Assembly (NCBI RefSeq): GCF_000350225.1
Contig: NW_005179093.1
Span: forward strand, 39,800-103,799
Length of the DNA stretch: 64,000 nt
Direction of reading: 5' to 3'
Source: Chondrus crispus
Lineage: Eukaryota; Rhodophyta; Florideophyceae; Gigartinales; Gigartinaceae
Shown: one piece after another, positions 51,989-61,095 of the stretch
Numbering within the stretch: position 1 is the first letter of the stretch
Layout of the letters: every line of letters begins with the position of its first letter
Translations under genes and position numbers: made by a program
The notes under the pieces: model-generated
The model's database searches: none
Told to the model about the DNA's origin: nothing
What the model saw: only the letters and a program-made list of their open reading frames with translations

Positions 51989-52530
51989 GTCCATCAAAGC
52001 GCATGAAAACACCCTCTGCAGTACCCTTCAAGGGTACATGCCAGTTTATTTTGATGGCTCAGGCCCAATACAGTACTTCAGTGCCCTTCAATCCGTTTCT
52101 GCTCAAAATCACGCAATAAACCGAAAAAGGGGTGATGTTTTTTATCGCTCTTTTTTGCTCTTTTTTTTTCAATAAATTGTTTCACAGGCACTCTTCGAAC
52201 TCAGTATGGAATGCCTTAAAAGTGGGATGCATTAATCGATTGTACACGTAGGAACGAACGCCGTCCGTCCCGGCAAAAATCAGGTCCATTGCTGTTGCCT
52301 GCTTGATCCCAAACGCGATTGACACCATCCATGACCACAGAACAGAGTAGCCAAGACACAAGAGCTCCTGTGTGAAATTCAACGGTGGCGCCGCCGTCGC
52401 TTTTCCGAGAAGAAAGGAAACTAGCGCTTACTCACTCAAGTCAGCACTAAGCCGCTTGCAAAAAACAGCTGGTCCGTTGAGTGGTGCAAGGCTATTTCTT
52501 CTCCAGACTCCTCTGTCTGCGACATCACCA

Positions 52531-53655
52531 ATGCCAGCAACGATAGGGCAGTTGCCTTCACATCTTGAGAAGGCGCGTTCCAGAGTTGGCGTCGGATTCA
52601 AGAAGATTAGCAACCCAGTCGGAACATATGGCGCGCGGACATATCAAAGCCTAGGCTACGACAATAGTTTGCGCCTAAACGACTTTAAGGAAAATTGCAC
52701 TCTTGAAATACTCTTCTGCGATGACGAAGAGGTGCTGTTTGATTTGGTCGGGACCGATGCTCCAATTGCTAATGCTCTGCGACGCATCCTGCTCAGCGAA
52801 GTACCAACGCTCGCCATTGAAAACGTCTTCGTGCACAGGAATACATCCATTATGCACGACGAACAACTGGCGCATCGCCTTGGACTCGTGCCGCTGAAGA
52901 TCGACCCGCGGCCTTTTGAGTATTGGGAAAAGGGTCTACCGGTGACAGTGGCGAATACTGTGAAGTTAAGCTTGCGGACAAAGTGTGAGTTTAACCCGTC
53001 TGCGCCGAGAGATGGTGAGGCCCCCCCTAGCGTCTTGTACAAAAATTCCAGCGTGTTAAGCGGTTCAATTGAACATGTCCCGTTCGGAGGTCATGAACAA
53101 AGTAAGTTCATCGGCAATGAAGTACCAAGGCCTGTTCACGAGGATATTCTGCTATGTAAATTACGGCCTGGACAGGAAATCCATGTTGAAATGGATGCCA
53201 CGAAAAACATCGGCAGGGAACACGCGAAGTGGTCCCCTGTTGCGACAGCTGGTTACAGGATGCTTCCGGAAGTGAATTTGAAAACTCGCGTTGTTGGTGC
53301 AACTGCGAAAAGACTTGTGAACCTATGTCCGGCGAAGGTGTTTGATATTGAAGACGACGTTGCGGTTGTGGCACGACCACGGGATTGTACTGTCTGCCGC
53401 GAGTGCATTAGAGAACCCGAATGGGAGGAAAGAGTTGAACTCACACGAAAGCGTGACCATTTTATCTTTTCTGTGGAAAGCACTGGGGCCATGCCTGCAC
53501 CTACTCTTGTTACAGAAGCACTGTCTGTACTTACCGGCAAGTGTGATTTGGTGCTTGCAGCACTGGACGCAGCCCTTAAACAACGGACGACTCACGATAA
53601 CGGTGTCGATGAGGAAAATCCGGACGTAGAAATGGACGAAAGTGAGGGATCCTGA
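52531..53655 (+). CDS. RPAC1: RNA polymerases I and III subunit RPAC1 (AC40)
   Basis: A 374-aa protein from the ATG at 52531. An in-frame ATG at 52372 would add 53 residues without family resemblance. AC40 pairs with AC19 as the alpha-like platform for assembly of Pol I and Pol III in the nucleus. Seen here: the alpha dimerisation signature (APIANALRRILLSEVPTLAI), TSIMHDEQLAHRLGLVPLKI, the insert domain, and the C-terminal NLCPAKVFDIEDD, Cys-containing CTVCRECIREPEW and HFIFSVESTGAMP segments typical of RPAC1. Length is slightly above the usual 335-350. Uninterrupted by introns. The convergent neighbour is the ARMC1-like gene. Confidence 0.93.
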   Translation: MPATIGQLPSHLEKARSRVGVGFKKISNPVGTYGARTYQSLGYDNSLRLNDFKENCTLEILFCDDEEVLFDLVGTDAPIANALRRILLSEVPTLAIENVFVHRNTSIMHDEQLAHRLGLVPLKIDPRPFEYWEKGLPVTVANTVKLSLRTKCEFNPSAPRDGEAPPSVLYKNSSVLSGSIEHVPFGGHEQSKFIGNEVPRPVHEDILLCKLRPGQEIHVEMDATKNIGREHAKWSPVATAGYRMLPEVNLKTRVVGATAKRLVNLCPAKVFDIEDDVAVVARPRDCTVCRECIREPEWEERVELTRKRDHFIFSVESTGAMPAPTLVTEALSVLTGKCDLVLAALDAALKQRTTHDNGVDEENPDVEMDESEGS

Positions 53656-53927
53656 TGACATTACCTTGGTATGCCCTGAGGGCGTATCTAGTTTGTACTT
53701 CGACTTGATTATAGGTGCTGCGAGCCACTCTTCGCTCAAAGCGAGTGTTGTCCGCTGGATAGGTGTACGTCCATGTAAAGTTATGTGTTTCGCCTTTCCG
53801 TGGATGATTTCCGTGGCGACAAGATTAACTTCCTGTCAACCTTATGGCGACAGCTTCTGCTTCCTGATTAAGTTATTTGATTACTGCCGTGGTAAACTCA
53901 ATGATTGTGATGATCGCGGAAGCCGAA

Positions 53928-54863
53928 TCACCAAAATCCCCATCCAGAATTGATGCCACGACCAATGCTGCCCATGAGTCTATTACCTCTAGCCTTCTTC
54001 CGCGACTCTTCTTCCCTCTGGGCACGAAGTCTCTCAGTAAGCGAGCTGGCTCCCTGCGAGATGGTGTTTTTCTTTTTGGCATTCTTCTTTGCCACGGCGC
54101 GGAAGGTCTGTCCACTCTTGTCGAGATACTCTGGTTGTCCGCCGCCATTTTCCTTTTCCGCGTTGTCGATATCGGTATCCTTATCCGACTTCGCTTCCGA
54201 CTCGTCCTCCTCGTCGTCTGACTGGAGCTCCGGCAAGAGATCGACCGTGGTCCCGGTCATAGTCCCGATAAAGGACGCCAGGTCCTCTGGCGGGTTCCTA
54301 GTGTACACAACGGCGACCTCCGCGCCGATTTCAAAAGCGACCGAAATAACGCCGCGTTTCCGAATGATCAATTGTTCAACGCGCATACAAGTAACGTCAT
54401 CGGAAATACCCGGCACATGGAGCCTCGCCGTAAGCGGCTCCTTCAACAAGCCGGGCTCATCCTCAAAAGCGGGGTCCTTCTCTTTCAAACCAGCGGCCTT
54501 CTCGAGCTCATCGAGCTCATCCATCTCATCATCGTCATTCTCATCCGTGAGCTCCTCAAGGATGTCAAAAATGTCCTGGCGCAGGTCGCCCGCGGCCTCC
54601 TCCGACACGAGCAGGTCCCTGAGCGCGTCGACGAGGGCGTCCTCCGAGCGGAGCACGTCGAAGTTGTCCACGTGCGACGCGAGGTTCTTCAGGGCGGCGA
54701 CGGCTATCGCCGCGACCTCTACGTCGTTGCCCGCGACGAAGCCCGCCAGGGCGCGCATGCAGCCCTCCTCGCGCGCGATGATCGGCTGGTTGTCCGTGTC
54801 GGCGGACAGCGAGCGCAGCTGCACGGCGACTGTTCGGACGCTCGCCGCGTCCGCTACTGACAT
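53928..54863 (-). CDS. ARMC1-like armadillo-repeat protein
   Basis: 311 aa from the Met at 54863 (MSVADAASVRTVAVQLRSLS). The open frame extends further upstream to 55403, but that part is low-complexity Pro/Ser 5' flank. An N-terminal armadillo-type region follows (EEGCMRALAGFVAGNDVEVA, IAVAALKNLASHVDN). After an acidic linker comes an HMA-like ferredoxin-fold segment (LHVPGISDDVTCMRVEQLII, RKRGVISVAFEI), then a disordered charged stretch and the C-terminal GWGFW. The same order, ending in an aromatic tail, is found in animal ARMC1, a protein linked to mitochondrial positioning. Orthology is inferred. Confidence 0.72.
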   Translation of the reverse strand: MSVADAASVRTVAVQLRSLSADTDNQPIIAREEGCMRALAGFVAGNDVEVAAIAVAALKNLASHVDNFDVLRSEDALVDALRDLLVSEEAAGDLRQDIFDILEELTDENDDDEMDELDELEKAAGLKEKDPAFEDEPGLLKEPLTARLHVPGISDDVTCMRVEQLIIRKRGVISVAFEIGAEVAVVYTRNPPEDLASFIGTMTGTTVDLLPELQSDDEEDESEAKSDKDTDIDNAEKENGGGQPEYLDKSGQTFRAVAKKNAKKKNTISQGASSLTERLRAQREEESRKKARGNRLMGSIGRGINSGWGFW

Positions 54864-55798
54864 GTTGCGAGCGGAGAACGGATTGAAACGTGGGGTGCTG
54901 GGGAGGTTGGGCAGAGGTCGACAAGGGGCGAGCGCAAGATGGGCGCGGCGGGCTGAGATGGAGGACGGTGGTGCGTGCTCGAGGACTCTTCCGCGATGGT
55001 TCGGTTGCGTGGGAAGGGGCGGCGAGTTGCTTGTAAGTTGGGAGACGGCAGATGGGTCGGTGGATGCGGAGGGGGGTGGCCCTTGGAGAGGATAGAAGCT
55101 GTTGTGGTTGTACGGTATGGGGGAAGGGAGAGGAGGCAAAAAAAAGAGACGTTTGTATTTTGGGATGATTTCTACATTTCTGTGGAGAGAAGAACGTTGA
55201 AGAAGTGGGGATGAAATTTGAATGAAATTGAGAGGCAAGCATGAGAATCGGCGGCAATGTGGTCGATTCGAGTCCTCATTTTTGTCCCTTGCGCTTCCCG
55301 CTCTGCACGCCTTTCGCACTGTGCCCTTGTGCCGTCTTGCTGAGGTACGGTATACCCTATTTTCGCCTCCTACGCCCTGTTTTTGGATGCTGTTCCTGAT
55401 CAACTACAGTACGTACAGTACCCAAGGGTACGTACGGCTGGTGACTGGTGCAGTCTCTGCGTATACCCTTCAAGGGTACCACCTATCGCGCAGCGCAGCC
55501 AATTTCGCATGACGCGTAGGGAGAGGTACCATGGCTGTTGGATACACGCTCAAAGGCGCGCGTGTGCTCGTCGGCAGCGATCACCACGTGCAAAGCATCG
55601 AGTTGCAATCAACCTTCTACAGCAAAACCGTGATAAAGTTTATAAAAAGAAAAAGCTAAGCACCCACGAAGCGCGTGAGCAACACAAATAAAAAATAAAT
55701 TCACTACAACCCTAACAGAAAGACAACCGAACCCTCCAGTCTGAAATGAACTAAAACAACAACAACAACAAAAAGAGTGACATCAATAGCCGCGGCCG
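54864..55798. other. Intergenic between ARMC1-like and zinc-finger genes
   Basis: Upstream flank of the ARMC1-like gene and 3' flank of the zinc-finger gene. It holds two GTACCC..GGGTAC palindromes (55418-55431 and 55464-55478). No gene seen. Confidence 0.5.
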
Positions 55799-56404
55799 TC
55801 AGACATCCGCAGGAACGACGAAATAGCCGATGGTCCTCTCCGCCTGCTCGCGAAACGAAAGCTGTCCCTCCGTCGGCGCTTCTCTCACGGGCGTCAAGTG
55901 GTGCTCCACAAGCTCATGCCTCTCGATGGTGCCTGCATGCTCGCTCCGGTACTCGCATTCCCTGCACTGTATCATGACCTTCCTGTGTGCGTTCTGCACG
56001 TGCTGGCGGACATGAAAGCGGGTGGGGAACCTGCATCGGCACTCGGGGCACGTGGCGGGCATCTTGGAGCGGTCGTGGCACGCGAACATGTGGTGGTTGA
56101 GGTCCTTTGCGTGGCCGAAGATGCCGGCGCAGATGGGGCAGTGGTGGCACGGCACGCGCCGGTGCACCATGCGCACGTGCAGGTTGAGGATGCGAGCGGT
56201 GTAGAACGTGTCCTCACAGCCCGGCTCCGTGCACGGCATCGCCTCCGCGCCCGCCGCGCCGTGCGGCGACATCGACAGCGACTTGGACAGCGACTTGGAC
56301 AGCGACTTGGACAGCGTCTTCGGGAGCGTCGAGTTGGTGCGCAGCAGCGTGTCCGCGATCTTGGAGGCGGACGGGAGCGCACCGAGGGGAGGGGCGGTAG
56401 CCAT
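55799..56404 (-). CDS. C2H2 zinc-finger protein, four fingers
   Basis: 201 aa, Met at 56404 (MATAPPLGALPSASK). Four consecutive fingers: CTEPGCEDTFYTARILNLHV; CPICAGIFGHAKDLNHHMF; CPECRCRFPTRFHVRQHV; CRECEYRSEHAGTIERHEL, each with the paired His downstream. Such proteins usually bind DNA in the nucleus; target unknown. The N-terminal LSKS repeat comes from a 12-bp tandem repeat (56269-56316, about four copies) that could vary in copy number. Confidence 0.82.
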   Translation of the reverse strand: MATAPPLGALPSASKIADTLLRTNSTLPKTLSKSLSKSLSKSLSMSPHGAAGAEAMPCTEPGCEDTFYTARILNLHVRMVHRRVPCHHCPICAGIFGHAKDLNHHMFACHDRSKMPATCPECRCRFPTRFHVRQHVQNAHRKVMIQCRECEYRSEHAGTIERHELVEHHLTPVREAPTEGQLSFREQAERTIGYFVVPADV

Positions 56405-57168
56405 TTTGTAGGGGAGCGGGAACGGCGGGGAGGGGGGAGGGGGAGGGGTGGGGGTGGTTGCGTGCGAGTGCGGGGATGTAGCGTCTCGGCGTTGCCGGAG
56501 AGTTGGGTTGGGGCGGGGCGACGGGTTGTGCCGGTCGGGCGTTCGCGGGGCAGAGGGAGGAGTGTTCGCAGGGGGGTGTTGAAAAGAGCGGGAGGGGCGG
56601 TGTTGAAAGTTTCAACTTGAAAGATGGCCTGGAGGAGAGCAGTGCTGGCATCAAAAAGGAGTTGTGGGAGGAACGGACCGTTTCGAAGGGGTCGAGATGA
56701 AACGATCCAATTTAAAAATTATGAGCACTCGGTCGGTATTGGAGATTTCAAACGGCGTCTGTAATTTGCGGAGTCGGCTCTTCTATTGGCTGTTTCTGCG
56801 CGGAAACAGTCGCACTTCCACGCGCCCCTCGAGAGCCGTCTCTTCCCATTCGCGCCGCTGTCCTGTGTGCGACCCGTGTGCATCCCCGCCCTTCCGCCGT
56901 GGACCCCGTTCTCGGAACATTCAGAACATTCTCCCACCCTTGCCGCGTCGTAACCGTAACCGTACAACAGAGCTAAGACCCCAACCAAACGGTTACGAGG
57001 GTCTAAGCTCTGTTGTAAATAAAGATGTAAGGTATATGATAAGGTACACTCCGACCGTACGGTTCCGATACCCTCGAAACCTTCACGTCGTCAAACCCCA
57101 GCAACAGTCCACACATACTCTGCAATAATATCATAGTATACAGTATACCCATAAACAGCAACTCGTAT
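56405..57168. other. Intergenic, with interlocked inverted repeats
   Basis: G-rich upstream flank of the zinc-finger gene, then mixed sequence with the A-B-A'-B' inverted repeat set at 56948-57017. No supported gene. Confidence 0.45.
56948..57017. repeat. Interlocked inverted repeats (pseudoknot order)
   Basis: A 56948-56957 pairs with A' 56989-56998 (10 bp, perfect). B 56963-56981 pairs with B' 56999-57017 (19 bp, one mismatch). The order A, B, A', B' is that of an H-type pseudoknot. Confidence 0.8.
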
Positions 57169-57207
57169 TTGGAAACACAATCAACCCCTCCCAGGTGCAA
57201 CTACATA

Positions 57208-57255
57208 CGTCCCAACCACGTCCCAACCACGTCCCAACCACGTCCCAAACATGTC
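57208..57255 (+). repeat. Short tandem repeat ACGTCCCAACC, about 4 copies
   Basis: 11-bp unit repeated four times with a degenerate fifth (ATGTCCCAG), just upstream of the truncated TAF6 copy. Confidence 0.85.
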
Positions 57256-57696
57256 CCAGTAGTTCCCGCCCGCGTCTATCGCATACGCACACGACAGTTT
57301 CATCGACCACCGCAACCCACCCTCTTTCCCGCTTCGAAAAGGGGCCCACCCCCTCATCCCAATCTCACCTGCATCTGCGGACGGCCCCCGCAACGAACCT
57401 CCCTCGCCGACAACTTCCCTACGCGCCTGCTCCACATCTCGGCGACTTGCCCCACCAGCACGGCCAATCCACTTCCCGAAAATCCTTCGTCCAATAAAAC
57501 GGCACCCGCCGACCATCCCAATGCACCCCGCGCCAGCCGTCCCGCTTCTCCACCGCCGCACCCCCGCCGCCCGCACCCCGAGCCGCTCCCGCACCATCCC
57601 CGTCGCCGCGATGCCCGCCGCCTGGCCCGCCCGCCCATGCCTGCTCCCTGCGCGCGCGCACCTCGCCCACGGCCCGCCCCGCCGGATGGCGCCGAG

Positions 57697-58830
57697 GTCA
57701 GCGTCAAGTCGCTGCTGCAGGCGCCGCCGCCGGAGCTGCCGCTGGAGGTGACGGTGAATGCGCACTGGCTGGCGGTGGACGGCAAGCAGCCTGCGATTTC
57801 GCAAAACCCGATGAAGCAAACGCAGAGGGAGGAGTTGGAGAGCGGGAAGAGAGAGTCAGACGGGACGGACGGTGAGGGGACACAAGTAGAGGTGAGGGCG
57901 CCGTTGAAGCACGACTTGACGCGGGAGCTGCAGCTTTACTTTCAACACGTGCAAGACGCGATATTCGGGGAGGATGTGGGGCAGCTAGAGGCGTGCTTGA
58001 ATTCGATATCGGAGGACGCGGGGATCGCGGTGCTGCTTCCATACCTGACGAAGTTTGTGAAGGACAGCGTGCAGCGGTCGATACGAGACTTGCGGGTATT
58101 GTTTTCGGTGATGCGGCTGGTGCGGGCGATGTTGGAGAACGAGGTGTTCAGCGAGCTGGAGCGGTACCTGCACCAGCTGCTTCCGGCTGTGATGTCATGC
58201 GTGGTGGGGAAGCGGCTGTGTCGGAATCCGCGCGAGAATCACTGGGCGCTGAGAGACTACACGGCGGGGCTGCTACGAGAAATCTGTGGGACTGCGTACG
58301 CGAAAGGGTACGTGGGGGTGCAGCAGCGGATCGTGAAGACGTTTGTGGATGCACTGAAGGACGTGAAACGGCCGCTGACGACGCACTATGGGGCGATTGT
58401 GGGGATCACTTGTTTAGGGAAGCACACGGTGGAGGGGGTGGTTGTGCCGCTGCTGAAGGGGTATTTGCCAAAGATCATTGGGCTTGTGGAGGATGTACGA
58501 CAGAAGAGCGTACGTCGTGAGGAAGGGTCCAAGGTATTTGGGGCGCTGGCGTGGGCGGTGTCAGAGGATGGGGTTGGGAATGGGGTGCGACCGGGACAAA
58601 ATGGGGAAGCCAGCTTGAATGGAATGAGTGATGGGATGCAATGGAAGGCGGCCGGGGCAGCGGGAGGAAAAGTGTCGATATCTCGCATGTCAAGTGTGGT
58701 ACCCCGTGCCGAGGAAGTGCATGAGAGACTGTGGAGGGAGATGGACAGGCGACTCTATCCGTTCGGGGAATCCAAGTCCGAGTCGGAACTGGCCGTGTCT
58801 CTAGCTGAACAAAAGAAGGCCGCTACATAG
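57697..58830 (+). pseudogene. TAF6 copy 1, 5'-truncated
   Basis: Begins VSVKSLLQAPPPELPLEV and is nearly identical to TAF6 copy 2 from that point to the stop. It lacks the whole histone-fold domain. The frame is open upstream to 57169, but that part (Pro/Arg-rich, containing the 11-bp tandem repeat) has no resemblance to TAF6, so any product would be a chance fusion. The C-terminal HEAT-like domain (LNSISEDAGIAVLLPYLTKF; LHQLLPAVMSCVVGKRLC) is intact. Without the histone fold it could not pair with TAF9. The duplication looks recent. Confidence 0.82.
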
Positions 58831-59620
58831 GTGTACATGTTCATTAAAAACTATTGTGGCAGAGCAACAGTGCTTGCTGGTGCCTACTTCCAACGCGCTG
58901 TTCAGCGTGGAGCAACCTTTTCATGGCACTTCATGACGGCTTCATACCGCGTTCCTAAACTGCAGCATTCGCTCCACTCGCAACCTGCTCCAGCTATGGT
59001 TCTCCTCTCATCAGTGCACACCTTTCTTGTCAGTATCGACTCGTGGTCGTCCGCCTCATACATGGTGGTAATGAAAATCCGTTTTACTCTGCACTGCCGA
59101 AACCATTTTTTCCCAAATTCCACACCATGACACACTCGCATACATTACACGACATGACTGCCGTTCACGTTTTGGGATCTCCGCGCATTCGCAAACCACA
59201 ACAAATCTCTCCACTGTCATGGATACCTTCCCCCTGTTCACGGCCTGGAGCGTCTCGTCTCGCAGACGATTCCCTCGACACGCTTTGACAGCGGAAACAA
59301 CCACCAAGGTCTCCGATTCCATCCACGCGGGCAACCAGGGGATTGCTAATAAACGCGATTTCCAGCGACGACAAAAGGGGACATCTTGATCCTACCAACG
59401 CTTACAGGTGCCCATCAGTTACAGGCAGAGCACTCACACGCCGATGTCGTGCGGATGCTACGGGTTAACAGAGACGCACCGGAGAGCTTGACACGGTATA
59501 AACGTGATCTTACCCAAAACAGTTCTTGAAGTATGGCACAGTACCTACATTGGCTTCTGCCTTGCCCGCAACCCAAATGAAATGAGCGTATAGCACACAT
59601 AATGATGTGCTGCACATCAC
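57697..59620 (+). repeat. Segmental duplication, copy 1 (TAF6 3' part plus flank)
   Basis: It matches 61549 to about 63495 at a constant offset of 3852 bp through the stop codon, with only scattered base changes. Similarity continues through about 780 bp of 3' flank with small indels. The left junction is sharp (after GCCGAG). Confidence 0.92.
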
Positions 59621-60047
59621 AGATGCCCCGCATTCTAATGCCGCCACCTGCTACTCACCTCATGCGACACGGCGTAGAGTTTGTCATGTTCGCTTGTGCT
59701 CAAGTGTAGGGCGAGTGGGAAACTGGTGGATAATCACTTGAGACATGTCATGTGTAGACCTAAGGGCAGCCCGTTGGCGTAATGGGACAATTTCGCTTTT
59801 AGCACCGGGGTATCAGACCAGCAGCGTATCACACGCATACTTAGTGACGCCAACACCCGCCATCGCCCTAATACAAAAGACCAACTGTCTGCAGTATTTC
59901 AATGCGACGGAAGTAGCAAGAACATAGTTAGTTGTCATTCACAAAGGGTTTGATTTTTTTTTAGCATTGCCGTATGAGATGTCTGGTGTCACGGATGAGA
60001 ACAACGACTGTCCAAATAGGCGGCGATTTTGTAAGGGCGTGGGTTTT
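59621..60047. other. Spacer between TAF6 duplicate and SSU72
   Basis: No gene. A TGGCGTAATGGG stretch at 59773 resembles an A box but nothing like a B box follows. Confidence 0.4.
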
Positions 60048-60638
60048 TCAACAGAAGACTGGCACGGCCATAATTTGCTGTCCATGCTTAGCTTCGAGCT
60101 TTGCAATAACATCATAAATATAAGCATCGATATTCTCGCACTTGTCAATTTCCTCGACCAACTCGACTGCAAGCTTCGCGCCTTCAGCGGCAGCCGCATG
60201 TGTATCCTTAACTTCCAAGTTAATAACATAACCCGGAGCGAAGACTGACGGAGCGCGATTCGAAACAAAGTCGTCGACCACGGCTCTGAAGACGCGGTCC
60301 TCGAACGTGATAATGACATCAAACCTCTCGCGGGCGTCCCTCCATTGCTCGGGGGCCTGCTTGATCATGGCGTTGCGATCCAGCATGGCCAGGACGCCGT
60401 TGGCGGTGTACAGCGCGGCGTCGCGGCTCTGCAGCTCGGCGCGCATCTGCTCGTACGGCATGTTGAACGGAAAGATGACCGGATCCATGGCGGTGCGTCC
60501 GGGCAGCTTCACTGAGCTGCCCGTGCCGTACGAGCGCACCGACGCGTACCCGCGCTGCGCTAGCTCCCGGTGGGCCTCCATGCTCCGGTTTTGGTTCGAG
60601 GCGCACACGCAGCACACGCGCAGCCGCCGGGTGGACAT
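60048..60638 (-). CDS. SSU72: SSU72-like RNA polymerase II CTD phosphatase
   Basis: 196 aa from the Met at 60638 (MSTRRLRVCCVCASNQNRS), matching the usual length of about 195. The frame is open to 60797 but the extra residues are not SSU72-like. SSU72 removes Ser5/Ser7 phosphates from the Pol II tail within the cleavage/polyadenylation machinery. Seen: the phosphatase loop C-x5-R-S (CASNQNRS), RSYGTGSSVKLPG, MDRN-type and ITFEDRVFRAVVDDF segments, VINLEVKD. In most family members the position after ERV(F/Y) is Asp; here it is Arg. It starts about 460 bp from the divergent TAF6 and lies between the two TAF6 copies. Confidence 0.88.
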   Translation of the reverse strand: MSTRRLRVCCVCASNQNRSMEAHRELAQRGYASVRSYGTGSSVKLPGRTAMDPVIFPFNMPYEQMRAELQSRDAALYTANGVLAMLDRNAMIKQAPEQWRDARERFDVIITFEDRVFRAVVDDFVSNRAPSVFAPGYVINLEVKDTHAAAAEGAKLAVELVEEIDKCENIDAYIYDVIAKLEAKHGQQIMAVPVFC

Positions 60639-61095
60639 GGCTCTGGCCTGCGACGGTCCGCTCCGCCGTGTCGGGCTCGCTAAGCCGGACGTCGAGAGTA
60701 GCTTGAAAGGTAGGCAAGTTGGCCCGACAGTCCCCAGGGCGACGGTTGAGGGACCTGCCTGCCTCAAGGAAAAAAAAGTGGAGAAGGCATCCTCCAAAAG
60801 TGTAAAATTTGTAAAACATTTCTGCTACATCTGTACTGTAGATGGACCTCTCCAGTGAACAAATCCAGTGCTCTGCCTTTCGATAAATCCGGCCTGGACC
60901 CAATAATAACGCGCGAGCAGCACGAGCAGCCCCCTGCTTCGTGCGCTACCCCAGCACGCCCCGGAGACCTGCAAATTGGCTCTATCATACGCGTGCATTC
61001 CCCCCGCGCCCCCTTCCCTCCCTCCCCTCACGTCGAGCCGCCGAGGAATGGCCGTGCACGGATCGCTAGAGTCCGGACTCGGCGTCTCTGCCACG
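60639..61095. promoter_or_regulatory. Shared divergent promoter region, SSU72/TAF6
   Basis: About 457 bp between divergent starts. It must hold the promoters of both genes. No TATA box or other element could be assigned with confidence. Confidence 0.5.

Larger units (their letters stand above)
49279..52371. other. 3-kb gene-free region rich in hairpins
   Basis: No supported gene. Four hairpin groups lie at 49861-49931, 50056-50130, 50421-50526 and 51844-51988. A 17-bp GTACCCTT-C-AAGGGTAC palindrome is at 52021-52037. Other small open frames here have no family features. Confidence 0.6.

Noticed and set aside
53928-55095. 381-aa plus-strand ORF (53950-55095)
   Set aside because: Ser-rich antisense shadow of the acidic ARMC1-like gene (GA-rich codons read as TC-rich).
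54864-55403. N-terminal extension of the ARMC1-like ORF
   Set aside because: Low-complexity Pro/Ser/Thr sequence before a good Met; typical of an open 5' flank in GC-rich DNA.
57169-57696. N-terminal 176 codons of the 553-aa ORF as a TAF6 variant
   Set aside because: The Pro/Arg-rich sequence contains a DNA tandem repeat and has no TAF6 resemblance; fusion to the duplicated segment is probably fortuitous.
59766-59835. tRNA-like A-box sequence
   Set aside because: TGGCGTAATGGG resembles an A box, but there is no B box (GGTTCGANTCC) and no cloverleaf could be drawn.
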